Assembly (NCBI GenBank): GCA_032433595.1
Contig: JASWJB010000008.1
Coordinates: 186,001-250,000 of the forward strand
Direction of reading: 5' to 3'
DNA: 64,000 bases
From: Conoideocrella luteorostrata
Lineage: Eukaryota > Ascomycota > Sordariomycetes > Hypocreales > Clavicipitaceae
In this document: positions 58,640 through 64,000 of the stretch, piece after piece
How the letters are laid out: every line of letters starts with the position of its first letter
Numbering within the stretch: position 1 is the stretch's first letter
Notes under the pieces: generated by a model
Databases searched by the model: none
Seen by the model: the letters and a program-made list of their open reading frames with translations, nothing else
What the model was told of the DNA's origin: nothing
Translations under genes and position numbers: made by a program

Positions 58640-59030
58640 GTACGGAGTACGGAGTACGGTTAGCAGCTGGCGCGCCAATCGTCCGCTTTGTAGGGAGTGA
58701 CTAACACAACACGACACATTCCCTAGCACTACAACCACTCCGCCCAATGTCCATTGTGGTTGTATGTGCGGAGTACGGAGTACGGAGCAGTGCTAGGGGA
58801 TGTGTAGTGTTATAAGGCAATGGACGCGCTGTGCGGAGTAGCTGCAGTGCTAATAAGGGTACATATGCGTCGTATTACTGGTACCAGGCAGACGCAGGAC
58901 AGAGTGGTTATAGCGCTAGGAGACGTGTAGTGTTGTTACAAGGCAGTGGACGTGGGGGGAGGGAGGGGGGCGGAGTTGCTGTAGTGCTATGCTCCGTACA
59001 ACACACTGTATTACACGCGGGCGCAGTAAC
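58640..59030. repeat. complex direct/inverted repeat block
   Basis: A unit of about 65-80 bp (GCGGAGT..., AGTGCTAGGGGATGTGTAGT, GTTATAAGGCAATGGAC) occurs at about 58785-58850 and again in modified form (AGCGCTAGGAGACGTGTAGT...) at about 58910-58990. An inverted partial copy (CACATTCCCTAGCACTACAA) lies at about 58720-58740. Triple TACGGAGTACGG words flank the inverted and first direct copies. Confidence 0.7.
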
Positions 59031-59503
59031 ATTACGACCCCTCAGCACTTTAGCTTAGCCCCCGCGTCCACTGTATGTCTGTACTTGCACTGATCGCTGT
59101 GCGTCTGTCTGTGTGGGTATCGGTCATGGTCCCTTTCTGGACAGACTCCAAGCCGAAGCTCTCTTCTATAGCCCGGAAAGACCAGGCGCTTTATTATTAT
59201 ACCCCTCCCCTCAGGAACATGGATGCAGATCATACCTCCTAACCGCCTGACAGGCCCGTGGGCCTACCTTCTAGAACCTTCCCCAGCGGACCTGGCTTTT
59301 GGCATACGTTTTATCCGTCGTATGCTGTCAATTATATTATATCCTGTGAAAGGGAAAACAAGAAGACTATGTACGAGATCGAAATTAAGCAAGAAAATTT
59401 TTATAAGCATTTTTCTATGCCACATTTTAATCGCACGACATATTAATATGATGAAATACAAAGAGGCAGTGCCTGCTGGAACCGAAAATAACTACAGGGG
59501 CTT
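59031..59503. other. intergenic, 0.47 kb, AT-rich
   Basis: No supported gene. Confidence 0.4.
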
Positions 59504-60178
59504 ATGCCACCAAAGAGCATAGTTGATCAAGGCACATACAACATGGCCAATGGTATTCGTCTCGAGGGGCGTAACTGGGAGACCAACAGCTACGCGTACT
59601 GTCGCCTGGACGAGCATCCAGCTTACTTGGACGCAGCATATGAGTTTCCCAGACCCATCTGTTTTGCTCTTGTCCGTGATATCTGCTAACGATATGTTCG
59701 GCAGTAAGCCACACTTGGCCAGGAGTCGAATACCTCGCGGTGTCACATGAAGTCGGCGTTGTGGAATGAATTGCGGGCCTTGTAGCATGTCAGGAGGGGT
59801 CAGATCAAATACAAATCCGCCCATCCCTGCATAGAATCCGTGGACCATTGTCCATTGTTGGCTGTTTGCATCTCGGCCGTCGTCACTTCGAATCTAAAGG
59901 TGGTTAGCATCGACCTCCCATTTATGTAGTTAATGATTCTGCAACCTCCTTAACAAACTTCGTCAATGTTCGCGCCGATATGAATTGACGCCAAGCTGCC
60001 CAAATCACTGGTGCCGGTCCAAAAATCCCCAATACACTCCACTTGAGGTATCTGTATGTGTATTCAGGGTCTGTTTCATCATATCGTGGAAGATCTAGAT
60101 GAACAGCCGACCAAACACACAAGGCAAGTGTAAGGAGGCATGAGAAAAGCAGGGACAGACTACCGCGTCCGTCAGGAC
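59504..60178 (-). pseudogene. truncated fungal multi-pass membrane protein
   Basis: Exon-like segments read DGRGSLSLLFSCLLTLALC, VWSAVHLDLPRYDETD and WSVLGIFGPAPVIWAAW (60178 to about 59925), then FYAGMGGFVFDL, LADITDKSKTDGSGKLI and INYALWWHKPL followed by TAG (to 59504). This matches a large family of uncharacterised fungal membrane proteins that normally continues well past WWHKPLD. No usable GT donor joins the two segments, and the C-terminal part is absent, so it is a remnant. Confidence 0.6.
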
Positions 60179-60942
60179 CCTACAACGGTACGGAGTATTG
60201 TCTAAGGATTCAGGGCGTTGTATCTCCATAGAAAGTTTTCGGACACCAAATTTACGGAGTGGAAAAATCGGCTGGAATAATTCAGGGCCATTCAAAGGTA
60301 GGATAGTTGAGGAGCTGGGATTGATACACTAGCTTGAGAGAGAGAAATAGGGCGGAAATACGAGACCCGCAGTGAAGTCGAATCAAGGCTAGTTATGATA
60401 AAAGGGGGCTGCGGAGACATCCGTTCGGCGGTTGATCCCGCTCCATCACATCTTTTGTGGATTACGCCAGTCAGCCATGTGGGTAGAGGTGCTCTTGATT
60501 GGATAACTTGCCGCTTTGATGGGGCAAATCTGACACCGCTAAATGAGCGACGGGGAATATTTCTTCTCTGCTCTCTTTGGTCTAGAGTCTGCACATGTTG
60601 GATATAAGACATTTGTGGGTTGCACAGGGTGTTGTGCGGGGGGTATCGATACCTCGTGCGGTCAAAATGTAATATATTTAATAATCTCTGTATGTCTCTC
60701 TGAGAAGAGGAAAACAAGTCAAGGTCGAAGGCTCGATATCGCCGTATAATGACCACGTGACCCGATCCGTGCTTCCTATTGTGCTTGACGGCAGGATTTC
60801 GACATTATTACTCCGTACATCTTACTAAATGAATATTTAGTGAGCTCACACTTTTGCGCTGTGGCGCAACGGATATTTAATCTGACAGCACATTCATCTC
60901 TCTCCAATCAACCACACCAGTCTTCGGCGTCTACTGCTTACG
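60179..60942. other. intergenic, 0.76 kb
   Basis: May include the lost 5' part of the membrane-protein remnant. Promoter of the PAQR-like gene at the end. Confidence 0.4.
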
Positions 60943-62120
60943 ATGTCGCTTCGACGAAATATTCCAGAGGCTGATTTCCGGGACACAGTGAACGGCGAGC
61001 CAGAGTTACCCAAAATGGATGCCGCAAGGAGGCCAAAAACCTGGCTGAAAGCACCCCGATTGTTGAATTTCCACGAAATACCTCGGTGGCAACAAGACAA
61101 CGAATACATCTTATCGAGCTACAGGTAAACATTCCACGAAAGTCTGGTACATTGATCCTTTATGTAAGTCCTGACGCAGGCCCACATCTGGCTCTGCCTG
61201 GGTTTCATATGCAAGCTTGTTATATCTACACAACCAAACAATCAACATTTATTCTCACTTGATTGGCGCTGTTGTGTTCTGCGCATTGCCATTCCTCTTC
61301 TACTGTTTTCATTTCCGAGTCCAGCCAAACGCACGCATAGACGATCTGATTGTCATTTCCATCTACTGTCTTGGTGTCTCAATTTGTTTTGCTTTCTCGG
61401 CAACGTGAGTAGACTTGGCATTCATTTCTGAACGATTGCCGCTAACTGTTGCGAAGTTTTCATATTCTCTGGAATCACAGCCAGCCTCTGACATCGTTTT
61501 GCAATAAGTTGGATTATCTAGGTATCCTTGTTTTGATGTGGGGTGCCGGTATCCCGACGATTTATTACGGCTTTTTTGCGACCGAAGTCTGCAGTTGCTC
61601 TATTGGCTAACCGTATGCTACTCGAAAGTGTTATCGCGCCACATTTAATTTCAACGCAAGCTAACATATTTGAAGACGAGTACTAGTGCACTAGGCTGCA
61701 CGATTATCACGCTACACCCGCGCTTCATTACTCCGCACTTTAGACGTTGGCGCGCATGTTTCTACGCTGGGTTTGGATTAAGCTCCATCATATTCATTAT
61801 CCACGGTCTTGCCCTTCACGGATGGGAAGTCCAGAGGGCTCGCATGTCATTGAGTTGGATGGGCTGGATGGCCACCTCTAATCTCATTGGCGCGGCCATC
61901 TACGCTGTTAGGGTAGGCTCTCATGAACTTCTGTCCAAACATTAGGGAACTGACATTATTCCAGATTCCTGAGAGGTGGGCACCTTACAGATTTGATATA
62001 TGCGGCGCAAGCCATCAGATTTTTCACATAGCTGTTATGATTGCTGCGGTCATACACTTCTGCGGTTTGATCAAGGCTTTCTACATCATTCGTTCCCATA
62101 TGGACATTTGCATAAACTGA
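60943..62120 (+). CDS. PAQR/Izh (haemolysin III-like) seven-TM receptor with apparent frameshift
   Basis: Five exons: 60943-61124, 61180-61404, 61457-61612, 61676-61912 and 61965-62120. Family marks are WLKAPRLLNFHEIPRWQQDN, LHNQTINIYSHLIGA, FHILWNHSQ, LLYWLT, ITLHPRF, YAVRIPERWAP and SHQIFHIAVMIAA. These are ER/plasma-membrane proteins related to yeast Izh and adiponectin receptors, with a possible ceramidase-like zinc site formed by the H and D residues seen. In exon 3 the T-run at 61572-61577 has six bases where the conserved FFCDR reading needs seven, so the frame shifts as written. With all else intact, a homopolymer consensus error is as likely as a true lesion. Confidence 0.75.
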
Positions 62121-62514
62121 TCACAAATGGGATCACCTACAATAGAATAAAGCGTGCGTTTCGCTCAGTTAATTTATATTCACACAGCATTGAATTTACT
62201 TTGAATTCTGGCTGATTGTAATGCCTCGTGCCAATTTTAGCAGATGCAGAAAATGGCAGTGCCGTCCGCGTAACTGTTCCGTCTGTCCGGTGTGTCTGGT
62301 GGGTAAATCAGCTCCATGTAAGACAGGAATGAGATCGATGATATCTTGGCGTCTGAGACTAACCGAGCAGTGACTAAGAAAGATCCCACGCAAATTGCAA
62401 CATTGTCAGACCAGCCCTGCTCGGGGACCACTAGCTACCAGCATTAGAAAATCCAAGTCAAACGTTCCCTGAGTATCTCCAACGCCATTGTGACTGCTTT
62501 TTACTTTCAAACAC
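62121..62514. other. intergenic, 0.4 kb
   Basis: No supported gene. Confidence 0.4.
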
Positions 62515-62880
62515 CTAATCCATGTCGAGGATCACCGCCGCGATCCGATTTTCGACCGGTCGCTTCAAACGCCCGCCGGCTTCCTGCCGAAGAAATACTT
62601 CGTACTGAATCAAAACCCGTACTAGGCGCCACAAGATGGTTGAGATTAGGCTGATGTTGGAGAATGCAAGGTCGATTGTGCTGCCGAGTGGATTCGTGGA
62701 AACATTGACGGTTCTCACGAGACTTAGACCATTCTCGACACCCAAAGCGACAGTGCTATCTCCATTTCTGTCAGCCTTCCGGCCTGCCAGGAGTAGTGCT
62801 TGATGTTAAAGTCGCTAGACACCAGACCTAACTCACGGTGAGCCTGCAGCAGAAGTTCATGCATTGGGGTAATGTCGTTA
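62515..62880 (-). pseudogene. LINE-type endonuclease fragment
   Basis: Minus-strand frames read SSDFNIKHYSWQAGRL (an endonuclease GDFN-H-W-type motif) and, in another frame, LGSTIDLAFSNISLI (the STIDL-F motif downstream in non-LTR retrotransposon endonucleases). They are separated by a frameshift and stops, and no reverse transcriptase follows. A decayed element. Confidence 0.5.
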
Positions 62881-64000
62881 TATGTTCATGATACAAGGTC
62901 ATCCGGGTGTTCAGTTGTTGTCATAATTCTCAGTCATCAACTCATAGCAAGGATCAGTTGGTATTTGCATGGCGCCGCTTTGGCGAAGTCGGCAGCGGTC
63001 GTCAAGATGCCGTTCCCGACCACCATCTCAACGCCATGCGTCACATCAACCTCGGTACTCGCTTTTGTTGTTCTATGGCTGCTACCATTGCCATACAGTC
63101 GTGGATCGCCGCATGCGATTTAGCCGCTTTTTTTGAGGTACTCCAAGGCATCGCGATGCGGGCGGGCGGGTATTCATGTTCCTACACAACACATTGTGCG
63201 TGTCAAAACCACTGATTATCGCGATAAGATCCCCCCAAGCTACCCTCTAACCCTAAAGCTATTTACTTAAAAGAATAAATTAAGTAAATAGTGCTTTATA
63301 TAAAGCAAGAGTTCAGTTTTCTTAAGCATCCGCTAAAGGTAGTAAAGGAGAAGTACTAATAACTTCAGAAAGATCTCAAGAATACTAAGAAGGCTGTTAA
63401 GGCTAACATAGCAAAGATATACCAGAAAGCATGCTGCAGACGCATTCAAAACAACGAGCTGCAGAAGCAATTAGGCGAGACAATGGAGAGCCCTAAATCC
63501 AGGGTAGAGCCCGCTCTAGAACCCAGCGCGCAACATCAGTTAGAGGAGCGAACACAGCTACAAGCCATCCTCAGCGACTTCAGACAAGACTCGCGCAATG
63601 ATTGTCTCACAGGCCGCAAGATCGAAGCCGTTGACCTCATGGTCTTCGCATCTCGTCGCGAGGTGCAGGTTTCCAGGCAATTGTCATCACCATCACCGCC
63701 GCCGTATGAAGGCTGCATCCATTAGAGCCACCTCGACACTGCGCCTCGTAGTGTTGAGGCAATACCACTCCTGCTCGGCAAAACTCAGTGCATATATTGC
63801 GTCGACGAGGAACGACTCCCCTTTGATACACGCATGCACCCATTCAAGCGCGTATCTCACATCATGGATCACGTAGAGAACGTGCACCTCAAACCCGAGT
63901 CCAATGGCGGAACATATATTTGTCGCCACCCTCGGTGTAGGCATTTAGGTAATTTACTAACGAGTCTGGCTTTTTAAGAACCATGTAGAGCAAGTCCATG
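62881..64000. other. probable transposon-derived tail of the window
   Basis: Contains a small hairpin (CTATTTACTTA at 63259-63269 and its complement at 63281-63291). A Lys/Gln-rich coding-like stretch around 63360-63720 has no family that I recognise. No intact gene. Confidence 0.4.

Noticed and set aside
63247..63258. CTAACCCTAAAG, resembling telomere repeat
   Set aside because: Only about one CCCTAA unit, with no tandem array.
1..64000. CRISPR arrays, bacterial operons, riboswitches
   Set aside because: None seen; the DNA is eukaryotic and the tandem repeats present have no spacer-repeat structure.

Overview
The window reads as nuclear DNA of a filamentous ascomycete. Genes carry short (about 47-180 bp) GT-AG introns, often with a CTAAC-like branch site. 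Protein families are typically fungal: a Zn2Cys6 regulator, Rei1, an RGS-GPCR, UstYa/DUF3328 and a PAQR/Izh receptor. There is one intron-containing tRNA-Pro. A 9-16 bp palindromic word (TACTCCGTACGGAGTA and halves) recurs roughly 20 times. The family mix suits Sordariomycetes, but I cannot fix the species. All gene models were spliced by eye from reading frames and splice signals.

Positions 1-22.6 kb look like an ordered, mostly intact gene block: an M20 amidohydrolase, a Zn2Cys6 factor, tRNA-Pro(AGG), a double-chromodomain protein, an AtuA/DUF1446 protein, a Rei1-like ribosome factor, a Git1-like MFS permease, a PhyH-family dioxygenase, an HD-domain oxygenase and a 7TM-RGS receptor. The last metabolic trio (13.1-18.5 kb) is the first notable system. 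The dioxygenase and HD protein look like a eukaryotic counterpart of the bacterial PhnY/PhnZ or TmpA/TmpB pair, which cleaves organophosphonates by two oxidations. They sit beside a divergently transcribed permease of the organophosphate/phosphate transporter type.

Positions 22.6-64 kb look accessory: long gene-poor stretches, transposon remnants, MITEs, complex repeats and many broken genes. The second notable system lies here, a fungal RiPP (dikaritin-like) locus. It has four UstYa/DUF3328 genes (25.7, 30.3, 34.0 and 43.6 kb; the last has an apparent one-base frameshift). It also has a secreted repeat precursor at 45.6 kb with five 14-residue units, four of them ending in Lys-Arg, and a second secreted peptide with one Lys-Arg site at 29.3 kb. 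That peptide and one UstYa gene lie between two inverted copies of a roughly 430 bp repeat (27.4-28.8 and 31.4-31.8 kb), like a mobile cassette. Next to the repeat precursor is a decayed second copy of cytosolic glutaminyl-tRNA synthetase.

Other accessory genes include two APH-type kinases (one with an in-frame amber codon), a nucleosidase-like NUP gene with a candidate RHIM-like amyloid motif, a GH5 glycosidase, a beta-lactamase/transesterase-like protein, a membrane-anchored aspartic-protease-like protein lacking the usual catalytic motif, a nucleotidyltransferase-like protein, and remnants of DUF7924, dynamin-like and LINE sequences. Several breaks are single-base changes, some in short homopolymers, so some could be assembly errors.
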